Shown here one piece after another: positions 43,281 to 50,772 of a stretch of 64,000 nucleotides of DNA. Where the stretch lies: the NCBI GenBank assembly GCA_037190845.1, contig JBBCJI010000030.1, positions 115,656 to 179,655 of the forward strand. Direction: 5' to 3'. Below the pieces are notes generated by a model that worked only from the letters and a program-made list of their open reading frames with translations, did no database searches and had not been told where the DNA came from. Position 1 is the first letter of the stretch, and the number at the start of each line of letters is the position of its first letter. Made by a program: the position numbers and the translations under genes. The stretch comes from JBEBVQ01 sp037190845 (GTDB lineage: Bacteria; Bacteroidota; Bacteroidia; Chitinophagales; Chitinophagaceae).

Positions 43281-43547
43281 ATGTCAACAACGACAGAAAG
43301 AAAACGCAGAAAGACCCGTGTCGGTATCGTGAGCAGCGATAAAATGACCAAAACGATCACTGTAGCAGTGGAACGTAAGGTAAAACACCCGATATACGGT
43401 AAGTTCGTTAAGAAAACGACTAAATTCCATGCGCACGACGACAACAATGCTGCCGGCATTGGAGATGTGGTACGCATCATGGAAACCCGCCCGCTGAGCA
43501 AGACAAAACGGTGGCGCCTGGTCGAAATTATTGAAAAAGCAAAGTAA
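43281..43547 (+). CDS. rpsQ: 30S ribosomal protein S17
   Basis: 88 residues with the OB-fold pattern RKTRVGIVSSDKMTKTITVA, ERKVKHPIYGKFVKKTTKFH, GDVVRIMETRPLSKTKRWRL. A primary 16S rRNA binder. 11 bases after rpmC. Confidence 0.98.
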   Translation: MSTTTERKRRKTRVGIVSSDKMTKTITVAVERKVKHPIYGKFVKKTTKFHAHDDNNAAGIGDVVRIMETRPLSKTKRWRLVEIIEKAK

Positions 43548-43559
43548 TCTTATTTAAAA

Positions 43560-43928
43560 ATGATACAACAAGAATCCCGGCTCAACGTAGCCGACAACAG
43601 TGGTGCCAAGGAAGTGCTTTGTATCCGTGTGTTGGGCAATTCGGGACAGGACTATGCCGGTATCGGAGATAAGATCGTAGTGACCGTAAAAGCGGCTATC
43701 CCCGGTGGTGGCGTGAAAAAGGGCACTGTATCCAAAGCCGTTATCGTTCGTACGAAAAACAAGCTTCGCCGCAAAGACGGTTCTTATATCAGTTTTGATG
43801 ATAATGCCGTTGTATTGCTGAATAACTCTGATGATCCGCGTGGTACCCGTATTTTCGGCCCCGTAGCCAGGGAATTGCGTGACAAGGGTTATATGAAAAT
43901 TGTATCCCTTGCCCCCGAAGTATTGTGA
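43560..43928 (+). CDS. rplN: 50S ribosomal protein L14
   Basis: 122 residues: MIQQESRLNVADNSGAKEVL, RVLGNSGQDYAGIGDKIVV, KKGTVSKAVIVRTK, ARELRDKGYMKIVSLAPEVL at the end. Forms part of the 30S contact with L19. An internal promoter box lies just after its stop codon. Confidence 0.98.
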   Translation: MIQQESRLNVADNSGAKEVLCIRVLGNSGQDYAGIGDKIVVTVKAAIPGGGVKKGTVSKAVIVRTKNKLRRKDGSYISFDDNAVVLLNNSDDPRGTRIFGPVARELRDKGYMKIVSLAPEVL

Positions 43929-43937
43929 AAAATATTG

Positions 43938-43946
43938 TACCTTTGC
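43938..43946 (+). promoter_or_regulatory. Internal promoter -7 box before rplX
   Basis: TAccTTTGC, identical to the -7 box of the main operon promoter, starts 10 bases after the rplN stop in a 170-base gap (43929-44098), the largest of the operon. The -33 region is weak (TTG at 43909-43911, spacing too long). Suggests a second start for the rplX-to-map part. Confidence 0.55.
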
Positions 43947-44098
43947 ACCCCTTTACAGGCTCCGGGCGGCGGTACTATAAAACCAGATATGGCCTAATCC
44001 CGCAGATGGATGGCTGGCAAAGTGAAATATTTATGATCCGGAAAGCGGTATAACCAACAGGGAATCACCGGGATCATAGCAAAATAAACAAGTTTCAG

Positions 44099-44437
44099 AT
44101 GAAACAGAGATTTAAACCGAAGTTTAACATTAAGAAAGGGGACAACGTCGTTGTGATCGCCGGTGATGATAAAGACCGCAGCAAGGCGCGTAAGGTACTC
44201 GCTGTTTATCCTCAGAAAGCCCGTGTGCTTGTAGAAGGCGTGAACTTTGTGACCAAACACCTGAAGCCCAATGCTCAGAATCCCCAGGGAGGCATCGTTC
44301 AGGAAGAAGCGCCTATACACATTTCCAATGTGCAATTGTGGGATTCCAAATCGAATGCACCCGCACGTATCAAACGCGAACGTTCGGAAACAGGTTTTGT
44401 CCGGGTATCTAAAAAATCAGGGGAGGGAATTAAATAA
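44099..44437 (+). CDS. rplX: 50S ribosomal protein L24
   Basis: 112 residues with the KOW motif (FNIKKGDNVVVIAGDDKDRS), ARVLVEGVNFVTKHLKP and QEEAPIHISNVQLWDSKSN. Early assembly protein of the 50S subunit. Its stop codon overlaps the rplE start by one base, so the two are translated in tandem. Confidence 0.98.
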   Translation: MKQRFKPKFNIKKGDNVVVIAGDDKDRSKARKVLAVYPQKARVLVEGVNFVTKHLKPNAQNPQGGIVQEEAPIHISNVQLWDSKSNAPARIKRERSETGFVRVSKKSGEGIK

Positions 44438-45015
44438 TGGCAACTACGACAACATATTATCCGCGTCTTCAGAAGAAATATAAAGACGAAGTGGTTCCGG
44501 CTTTGATGAAAAAGTTCGGATATACAACAGTAATGCAATGCCCGCGCCTGGTAAAGATATGCCTGAACCAGGGGGTGAAAGGATCTGTTGCAGATAAGAA
44601 GCTGATTGATGATGCTGTTCAGGAAATGACCACCATCACCGGTCAGAAGGCAATACCGACCCTTTCCAGAAAAGACATATCCAACTTCAAGCTGCGTAAG
44701 GCTATGCCGATTGGCTGCCGGGTTACGTTGCGTGGTAAAAATATGTTTGAATTCCTGGATCGCATGGTATCTGTGTCCCTGCCCCGTGTACGTGATTTCA
44801 AAGGTGTAAACGAGAAATCCTTCGACGGCCGTGGTAATTATACAATGGGCGTTACAGAGCAGATCATCTTCCCTGAGATCAATATTGATAAAGTGAACCG
44901 GATCAGTGGTATGGATATTACTTTTGTAACTACTGCCCGCACCAACGAAGAAGCATATGAACTGCTGAAAGAGCTGGGTATGCCCTTCAAGAATATAAGA
45001 AAGGAAAAGGCGTAA
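44437..45015 (+). CDS. rplE: 50S ribosomal protein L5
   Basis: 192 residues: YPRLQKKYKDEVVPALMKKF, PRLVKICLNQGVKG, KKAIPTLSRKDISNFKLR-type segment, LPRVRDFKGVNEKSFDGRGN, GITEQIIFPEI-like strand. Binds 5S rRNA and contacts P-site tRNA. Followed by a 65-base gap with a 12-of-13 hairpin. Confidence 0.98.
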   Translation: MATTTTYYPRLQKKYKDEVVPALMKKFGYTTVMQCPRLVKICLNQGVKGSVADKKLIDDAVQEMTTITGQKAIPTLSRKDISNFKLRKAMPIGCRVTLRGKNMFEFLDRMVSVSLPRVRDFKGVNEKSFDGRGNYTMGVTEQIIFPEINIDKVNRISGMDITFVTTARTNEEAYELLKELGMPFKNIRKEKA

Positions 45016-45022
45016 AACAAAC

Positions 45023-45057
45023 AGCAGGAAATAAGTTATTACAGCTTATTACCTGCT
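45023..45057. repeat. Hairpin between rplE and rpsN
   Basis: Arms 45023-45035 and 45045-45057 pair at 12 of 13 bases around a 9-base loop. No T-run follows on the plus strand, so it is not a standard terminator. The sequence is built of TTATTA, CTACTAA-type words. Confidence 0.55.
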
Positions 45058-45080
45058 ACTAAATACTAACTACTAAGAAA

Positions 45081-45350
45081 ATGGCTAAAGAATCAGTAAA
45101 AGCCCGTCAGCGCAAACGTGAACGTATGGTGGCAAAATTTGCCGAGAAACGTGCTGCTCTCAAAGCTGCAGGTGATTATGCCGCATTGGATCTGCTTCCG
45201 AAGAATGCATCTCCGGTGCGCCTTAAAAACCGTTGCCAGATATCTGGCAGGCCCAAAGGGTATATGCGTCATTTCGGCGTTTGCCGTAACGTATTCCGCG
45301 ATATGGCGCTTGATGGCAAGATACCGGGTGTCCGTAAAGCAAGCTGGTAA
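45081..45350 (+). CDS. rpsN: 30S ribosomal protein S14 (zinc-free form)
   Basis: 89 residues, the longer zinc-independent type: no CxxC pairs. Conserved: MAKESVKARQRKRERMVAKF, PRNASPVRLKNRC-like segment (SPVRLKNRCQISGRPKGYMR), and FGVCRNVFRDMALDGKIPGV, ending RKASW. Binds the 30S head. Confidence 0.98.
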   Translation: MAKESVKARQRKRERMVAKFAEKRAALKAAGDYAALDLLPKNASPVRLKNRCQISGRPKGYMRHFGVCRNVFRDMALDGKIPGVRKASW

Positions 45351-45435
45351 TTTTTAACGTTAACAGGTCGGAGCGGATTACATAATGTAAACTATTCCGA
45401 AACCACTGACAAACTTATTTACAAAACAGAAATAA

Positions 45436-45834
45436 ATGGTAACAGATCCGATAGCAGATTACCTGACACGCATCCGTAATGCACAGATGGCGCGTCATCG
45501 TATTGTAGAAATCCCGGCTTCAAATGTAAAGAAGCGTATTACCGAAATATTGTACGACAAAGGCTATATCCTGAAGTACAAATTTGAAGAAGATAACAAA
45601 CAGGGAATTATCAAAATTGCCCTGAAATACAATGCAGAAACCAGGGAGCCTGCTATCAGGTCTTTGGAGCGCGTGAGCCGTCCGGGTCTGCGTCAGTATG
45701 CAAAACCTGCTGATATCAGGAGAGTTAAGAATGGTCTTGGTATAGCTATTGTTTCTACCTCCAAAGGCGTAATGACAGATAAGGAAGCCCGTGCCCAGAA
45801 TGTGGGAGGAGAAGTAATGTGCCAGATTTATTAA
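45436..45834 (+). CDS. rpsH: 30S ribosomal protein S8
   Basis: 132 residues: MVTDPIADYLTRIRNAQMAR, the central ILYDKGYILKYKFEED, and the C-terminal GLGIAIVSTSKGVMTDKEAR, GGEVMCQIY. Binds helix 21 of 16S rRNA and is the translational repressor of the spc operon in E. coli. The target fold was not recognised here. Confidence 0.98.
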   Translation: MVTDPIADYLTRIRNAQMARHRIVEIPASNVKKRITEILYDKGYILKYKFEEDNKQGIIKIALKYNAETREPAIRSLERVSRPGLRQYAKPADIRRVKNGLGIAIVSTSKGVMTDKEARAQNVGGEVMCQIY

Positions 45835-45964
45835 GAATACCTCCGGTTTGTGGATGCTCCTAAACCGGTGATTATATAACCGCCAACGCCCCCGGTACAT
45901 TAAGCCGAGCCTTACCAGGCTGACCGGTCGGGGATCCGGGCAAACAAATTTAAAACGTAAGACT

Positions 45965-46519
45965 ATGTCTCGTATTGGTAAGAAACTGATCAGTGTGCCC
46001 AACGGAGTGACGATTTCCGTTACGCCTGCCAATGAAGTTGTGGTAAAAGGTCCTAAAGGAGAATTAAAGCAGGCCATTGACCGCGATATTAAAATTGAAG
46101 TAAAAGACGGACAGGCTGAAGTAGTCCGTCCGACAGACCAGATACGCCACCGTGCACTACATGGATTGTATCGTGCCCTGCTGGCCAACATGGTTGAGGG
46201 TGTAACCAACGGCTTCAAGCGTGAGTTGGAACTGGTAGGTGTAGGTTATCGTGCTGCCGTTCAGGGACAGCAGATCGATATGGCGCTTGGTTTTTCTCAT
46301 AATATCGTATTTGAAGTGCCTAAGGAGATCAAACCTTCTGCATTAGCTGAAAAGGGTCAGAATCCGCGCATCATACTCGAATCCGTAGATAAGCAATTAC
46401 TGGGACAGGTTGCCGCCAAAATACGCAGCCTCCGCAAACCTGAGCCGTATAAAGGTAAAGGGGTGCGTTACAGCAATGAAGTGGTACGCCGTAAAGCCGG
46501 TAAAGCCGCTGGTAAATAA
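45965..46519 (+). CDS. rplF: 50S ribosomal protein L6
   Basis: 184 residues with two L6 repeats: MSRIGKKLISVPNGVTISVT, VVKGPKGELKQAIDRDI, GVTNGFKRELELVGVGYRA, and the C-terminal GQVAAKIRSLRKPEPYKGKG, VRYSNE. Near the GTPase-factor site. 130 bases separate it from rpsH and a terminator-like hairpin follows it. Confidence 0.98.
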   Translation: MSRIGKKLISVPNGVTISVTPANEVVVKGPKGELKQAIDRDIKIEVKDGQAEVVRPTDQIRHRALHGLYRALLANMVEGVTNGFKRELELVGVGYRAAVQGQQIDMALGFSHNIVFEVPKEIKPSALAEKGQNPRIILESVDKQLLGQVAAKIRSLRKPEPYKGKGVRYSNEVVRRKAGKAAGK

Positions 46520-46527
46520 TAATACCG

Positions 46528-46564
46528 CACTGCCCTGTAACTACAGGGTGGTGTTGTTTTTTTT
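46528..46564 (+). terminator. Terminator-like hairpin between rplF and rplR
   Basis: Stem 46528-46538 pairs with 46543-46553 (11 pairs, two of them G-T) around AACT, then TTG and a run of eight T (46557-46564). A canonical rho-independent shape inside the ribosomal operon, followed by a TAcgTTTG box at 46594. Confidence 0.7.
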
Positions 46565-46593
46565 AATCATGTAAAACTCCGGTAGCTTCCCTT

Positions 46594-46601
46594 TACGTTT
46601 G
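46594..46601 (+). promoter_or_regulatory. Possible rplR -7 box (TACGTTTG)
   Basis: Exact TAnnTTTG match 25 bases before the rplR start and 30 bases after the terminator-like T-run. No TTTG at the -33 spacing. It could restart transcription after partial termination. Confidence 0.4.
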
Positions 46602-46625
46602 GGAAAGCCCGTAAAACAGAATAAA

Positions 46626-46985
46626 ATGTCAGTAGCTTCTAAAGTAATCCGTCGCCAGAAACTTCGCTGGCGTATCCGTGCGAGGGTGAAGGGTACGGCC
46701 CAAAAGCCCCGCCTGTCCGTATTTCGTAGCAATAAGGACATATATGTCCAGTTGATTGATGATGCAAATGGCGCCACTATAACGGCTGCCAGTTCCCGTC
46801 AGAAGGATATAGCTGCCCAGTCAGGAAACAAAACGGAAAAAGCATTTCTCGTCGGGAAAGCAGTGGCTGCCAAAGCTAAAGAGCTTGGAATAGAAGTCTG
46901 TGTATTTGACCGTGGGGGATATTTATACCATGGCCGTGTGAAAGCAATAGCTGACGGCGCCCGCGAAGGTGGTTTGAAAGTATAA
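46626..46985 (+). CDS. rplR: 50S ribosomal protein L18
   Basis: 119 residues from the ATG at 46626; the TTG at 46599 overlaps the possible promoter. Conserved: RRQKLRWRIRARVKGTAQKP, RLSVFRSNKDIYVQLIDD, VGKAVAAKAKELGIEVCVFD, RGGYLYHGRVKAIADGAREG. Binds 5S rRNA. Confidence 0.97.
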   Translation: MSVASKVIRRQKLRWRIRARVKGTAQKPRLSVFRSNKDIYVQLIDDANGATITAASSRQKDIAAQSGNKTEKAFLVGKAVAAKAKELGIEVCVFDRGGYLYHGRVKAIADGAREGGLKV

Positions 46986-47066
46986 ACGGGAAGTATTTAG
47001 TAACAAGCATTAAGTAGCAAGAAAGCCGGGATGTAATGATTGCTTCCGGCTCAAACTCAAATAATA

Positions 47067-47585
47067 ATGGCGAAAACACAATTAAGTCGCGTAAAGGCCA
47101 ACGAACTGGAACTTCAGGAAAAAGTAGTTGCAATCAACCGCGTAGTGAAGACTACCAAAGGTGGTCGTGCATTCAGTTTTTCTGCACTCGTAGTAGTAGG
47201 AAACGGAAACGGTGTGGTAGGACATGGCCTGGGGAAAGCCAAGGAAGTGCAGGAAGCGATCACGAAAGGGATAGACGATGCCAAGAAAAATCTGATCCGC
47301 GTGCCGGTCATGAACGGTACGATTCCGCATGACCAGTTGGCCAAGGAAGGCGCAGCTAAAGTGCTGATCAAACCTGCAGCCCATGGTACGGGCGTAATTG
47401 CAGGAGGCAGCATGCGTGCCGTACTGGAAGCAGCAGGTATTACCGATGTGCTGTCTAAATCCCAGGGCTCAGCTAATCCCCATAACGTGGTGAAGGCTAC
47501 ATTCCGGGCATTAAGCCTGCTGCGCGAACCGGTTCAGGTGGCGAAGCAACGCAATATTCCCTTGAAAAAGGTATTTCACGGGTAA
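47067..47585 (+). CDS. rpsE: 30S ribosomal protein S5
   Basis: 172 residues from the ATG at 47067. The N-terminal double-stranded RNA-binding fold (LQEKVVAINRVVKTTKGGRA, VVVGNGNGVVGHGLGKAKEV) and the C-terminal domain (GGSMRAVLEAAGITDVLSKS) are intact. Helps decoding accuracy; a common target of spectinomycin-resistance changes in the first domain. The gap before it carries the inverted version of the rplP-rpmC word series. Confidence 0.97.
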   Translation: MAKTQLSRVKANELELQEKVVAINRVVKTTKGGRAFSFSALVVVGNGNGVVGHGLGKAKEVQEAITKGIDDAKKNLIRVPVMNGTIPHDQLAKEGAAKVLIKPAAHGTGVIAGGSMRAVLEAAGITDVLSKSQGSANPHNVVKATFRALSLLREPVQVAKQRNIPLKKVFHG

Positions 47586-47641
47586 GCGTTATCCGGCGAC
47601 AGAAATGCCCATTATTTAATTTATCGAATTTATACAGCGTC

Positions 47642-47827
47642 ATGGCTAAGATTAAAATAACACAGATGAAAAGCGGTATTGACCGCCCCGAACGTCAGAA
47701 ACGTACGCTCAGGGCGCTTGGACTGCGTAAATTACATGCCACTGTGGAGGTTGAAGCTACCCCCCAGATACTCGGTATGGTACAGGCGGTGCATCACCTG
47801 GTAAAAGTAGAAGACCTGAAGGCTTAA
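47642..47827 (+). CDS. rpmD: 50S ribosomal protein L30
   Basis: 61 residues: KIKITQMKSGIDRPERQKRT, LRALGLRKLHATVEVEATPQ, ILGMVQAVHHLVKVEDLKA. Small 50S protein on domain II of 23S rRNA. Confidence 0.97.
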   Translation: MAKIKITQMKSGIDRPERQKRTLRALGLRKLHATVEVEATPQILGMVQAVHHLVKVEDLKA

Positions 47828-47892
47828 TTATTTATTTAACCTGATTTGCGAGCGGTTATACATTCCGCGCAAGTTTAAAAATTGTAAAGATC

Positions 47893-48339
47893 ATGCAACT
47901 GCATTCACTGAAACCCGCAGAAGGTTCCGTTAAAAAAACAAAACGTATCGGCCGTGGCGAAGGTAGCGGCCACGGCGGCACTTCCACACGCGGTAATAAA
48001 GGGCAGCAAGCCCGTACAGGTTATCAATCCAAGAAAGGCCACGAAGGCGGCCAGATGCCGATCCAGCGTCGTATGCCCAAACGGGGATTCAAAAATCCCA
48101 ACAGGGTTGACTACAAAGTGTTCAATCTGGGTCAGCTCGATCACCTGATTGAAAAGTACAACATTGATGAGTTCACGCCGGAGCATCTGTATATCAATGG
48201 CCTGATCAACCGGACAGACCTTGTGAAAATACTGGCTAACGGAACACTGAAAGCCAAAATAAACTTCAAGGTAAATGCAGCCAGCGCCAAAGCCAGGGAG
48301 GCCATAGAAGCAGCAGGCGGAACCGTCGAACTTGTCTGA
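47893..48339 (+). CDS. rplO: 50S ribosomal protein L15
   Basis: 148 residues with the long basic glycine-rich N-terminus (GRGEGSGHGGTSTRGNKGQQ, RTGYQSKKGHEGGQMPIQRR) and the C-terminal domain ending EAAGGTVELV. Late assembly protein of 50S. A perfect hairpin with T-rich end follows before secY. Confidence 0.98.
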   Translation: MQLHSLKPAEGSVKKTKRIGRGEGSGHGGTSTRGNKGQQARTGYQSKKGHEGGQMPIQRRMPKRGFKNPNRVDYKVFNLGQLDHLIEKYNIDEFTPEHLYINGLINRTDLVKILANGTLKAKINFKVNAASAKAREAIEAAGGTVELV

Positions 48340-48350
48340 TCATTATTGAC

Positions 48351-48384
48351 ATAAAAGACGCATTTGGATAAATGCGTCTTTTAT
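48351..48384 (+). terminator. Perfect 15-bp hairpin between rplO and secY
   Basis: 48351-48365 pairs with 48370-48384 with no mismatch around loop GGAT; the descending arm ends TCTTTTAT, giving a short U-rich end. It lies 11 bases after the rplO stop and 38 before the secY GTG. Either a leaky terminator or a processing/stability element that sets secY apart from the ribosomal genes. Confidence 0.65.
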
Positions 48385-48422
48385 CGTTTATTCGCATTTC
48401 ATTCTGATTAACAACAGTTCCT

Positions 48423-49778
48423 GTGAAGAAATTAACTGAGACGCTTAAAAATATATGGAGCATTGAAGAGCTTCGTAAGCGTATCCTTTTTACGTTATTG
48501 CTGATCCTCGTATACCGTGTAGGATGTTATATTACGCTACCGGGGCTCAACCCGGCTTTGCTGTCGGATGACGGTGGCCCCGAAGGGTTGCTGGGCATCC
48601 TTGATATGTTTGCCGGTGGCGCCTTCAACCGTGCGGCCATCTTTGCGTTGGGGGTAATGCCTTATATCTCTGCTTCTATCTTTATGCAGCTTGCAGGTAT
48701 TGTAGTGCCGCAGATTGCCAAGATGCAGAAGGAAGAAAGCGGACGGCGCAAGATCAATCAGTATACCCGTTACCTTACAGTAATCGTTACTCTTTTCCAG
48801 GCAAGCGCATATGTTGCTTACCTGAATACACCGCAATATGCTGCAGCGCTGGATCCGCACTTTTCCGGATTCCTGTTTTGGCTCACTACTGTGATCGTAC
48901 TTACTGCCGGTACTTTGTTTGTAATGTGGATGGGCGAAAAAATTACAGATAAGGGTATTGGTAACGGCGTATCGCTGTTGATCATGGTGGGCATCATGGC
49001 CCGCCTGCCCCAATCCATTGTACAGGAGGCCAGCAGCCTTACTTCCCGTGTTGCGGGCGGCGGCGGCGTTTTGATCTTCCTGCTCGAAATGATCGTATTT
49101 GTTGCCGTGATCATGGGACTTATCCTGCTTACACAGGGTATCCGTAAGATACCGCTCAATTATGCCCGCCGTATCATCGGTACAGGCAACGCATCTGCCA
49201 CCGGCGGTGCACGTGATTTTATCCCGCTGAAGGTAAACTCCGCCGGTGTAATGCCGATCATCTTTGCTCAGGCAATTATGTTCCTTCCTGCAACCCTCGC
49301 CGGGTTCGCCAATAGCGATACTGCTAATAGCGGTCTTGTTCGTGCTTTGTCCGATCATACATCTCTGTGGTATAACCTGATCTACGCTGTGCTGGTAATC
49401 GCCTTTACCTATTTTTACACAGCCCTGATCTTTAACCCGACGGATATTGCGGATAACCTCAAAAGAAATAACAGCTTTATTCCCGGTGTTAAGCCCGGAG
49501 AAGATACGGCCAACTATATTGCTACCATCATGGATCGCATTACGTTGCCAGGTTCTATTTTCCTCGCAGTAGCGGGTATTCTGCCAGGTATTGCTGCCTT
49601 GTTTGGTGTTACCAGCGGATTTTCCACGTTCTTCGGAGGTACTTCCATGCTGATCGGTGTTGCGGTTGTGTTAGACACACTCCAGCAAATTGAAAGCCAT
49701 TTACTGATGCGTCAGTACGACGGATTGATGAAAACAGGTCGTATTTCAGGTCGTACGCCGGCCAGGGCATCCGTCTAA
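48423..49778 (+). CDS. secY: Protein translocase subunit SecY
   Basis: 451 residues with ten hydrophobic helices. GTG start, giving MKKLTETLKNIWSIEELRKR. Conserved: FTLLLILVYRVGCYITLPG-like first helix, the plug region after it, MPYISASIFMQLAG, the IPLNYARR cytoplasmic loop and FNPTDIADNLKRNNSFIPGV, FGGTSMLIGVAVVLDTLQQI. It is the channel of the Sec translocon, which moves all the signal-peptide proteins in this window, including the T9SS cargo, across the inner membrane. Confidence 0.98.
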   Translation: MKKLTETLKNIWSIEELRKRILFTLLLILVYRVGCYITLPGLNPALLSDDGGPEGLLGILDMFAGGAFNRAAIFALGVMPYISASIFMQLAGIVVPQIAKMQKEESGRRKINQYTRYLTVIVTLFQASAYVAYLNTPQYAAALDPHFSGFLFWLTTVIVLTAGTLFVMWMGEKITDKGIGNGVSLLIMVGIMARLPQSIVQEASSLTSRVAGGGGVLIFLLEMIVFVAVIMGLILLTQGIRKIPLNYARRIIGTGNASATGGARDFIPLKVNSAGVMPIIFAQAIMFLPATLAGFANSDTANSGLVRALSDHTSLWYNLIYAVLVIAFTYFYTALIFNPTDIADNLKRNNSFIPGVKPGEDTANYIATIMDRITLPGSIFLAVAGILPGIAALFGVTSGFSTFFGGTSMLIGVAVVLDTLQQIESHLLMRQYDGLMKTGRISGRTPARASV

Positions 49779-49793
49779 CAGAATGTCTTGCAA

Positions 49794-50615
49794 ATGATAC
49801 ATATCAGAACGTCCGAAGAAATTGAGCTGATCAGAAAAAGTGCTTTAATGGTTAGTGCCACCTTGACAGAGGTGGCAAAATTTTTAAAGCCTGGTATTAC
49901 CACTCAATCCATAGACCAGATGGCGGAGGCATTTATCCGGGATAACGGAGGTATACCTTCCTTTAAGAATTATAACGGCTTCCCCGCGTCTCTTTGCATC
50001 AGTGTAAATGAAGTGGTGGTACATGGTTTTCCGTCCGATTATGTACTGAAAGATGGCGATATTATATCTGTAGACTGCGGAGTATATATGAACGGCTATC
50101 ACGGCGACAGCGCTTATACTTTTGCTGTAGGTAACGTCCGGGAAGAAACGCTCCGGTTATTGCGCGTTACAAAAGAATCTTTATTCCAGGGTATAACCCA
50201 GGCTGCTGCGAACAACCGGGTGGGCGATATCTCTTTTGCCGTAGAAAATCATACCTGGAAGCGGAACGGATACGGTGTGGTACGTGAACTGGTCGGACAT
50301 GGTGTCGGTAAAAAACTGCACGAAGATCCCCAGGTACCCAACTATGGCCGCCGGGGTGATGGCAAGCGACTTAAAGAAGGAATGGTGCTGGCCATCGAGC
50401 CTATGATTAATCTGGGCAAGCGGGATATTTATACCCTTGCAGACGGCTGGACGGTAGTGACGGCAGATGGCCTGCCTTCGGCGCATTTTGAGCATACTAC
50501 GCTGGTATGGAAGAGTAGCGGACGCCCGCTTTCTGATTTTACCCCGATCGAAGCTGCAGAAAAAAATAATCCCGAACTGAATAGCAGCATTTATGAACAG
50601 GCTGCTGAGGCATGA
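49794..50615 (+). CDS. map: Type I methionine aminopeptidase
   Basis: 273 residues from the ATG at 49794 (a TTG at 49788 is the other option). The five metal ligands are in place: VDCGVYMNGYHGDSAYTF (two D), GHGVGKKLHEDPQVPN (H), AIEPMIN (E) and SAHFEHTTLV (E). Removes the initiator methionine in the cytoplasm. Last gene of the operon here; in most Bacteroidota infA and rpmJ follow, but none is found downstream. Confidence 0.97.
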   Translation: MIHIRTSEEIELIRKSALMVSATLTEVAKFLKPGITTQSIDQMAEAFIRDNGGIPSFKNYNGFPASLCISVNEVVVHGFPSDYVLKDGDIISVDCGVYMNGYHGDSAYTFAVGNVREETLRLLRVTKESLFQGITQAAANNRVGDISFAVENHTWKRNGYGVVRELVGHGVGKKLHEDPQVPNYGRRGDGKRLKEGMVLAIEPMINLGKRDIYTLADGWTVVTADGLPSAHFEHTTLVWKSSGRPLSDFTPIEAAEKNNPELNSSIYEQAAEA

Positions 50616-50625
50616 TGATCGTTTT

Positions 50626-50717
50626 AATTTGAAAATTTGAAAATGTGCCGATTTGAAAATGTCCATGTTGTGTAAACCATTCTCACCTTCATTTTCAAAT
50701 TCTCAAATTTTCAAATT
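50626..50717. repeat. Quasi-palindrome between map and the MutS-like gene
   Basis: Outer arms 50626-50640 and 50703-50717 (15 of 15 bases) and inner arms 50651-50661 and 50690-50700 (11 of 11). Every arm is made of the same word, TTTGAAAA. It starts 11 bases after the map stop. Confidence 0.75.
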
Positions 50718-50772
50718 GCCGCATTAATTCTGTCCTTATACTGTTGTAATCCCTCCCCTTTTTCCATGCGAA

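Noticed and set aside
48537..49358. Long open frame (273 codons) antisense to secY
   Set aside because: Composition is typical of a complementary-strand shadow (rich in H, K, Q, N); secY is certain in this region.
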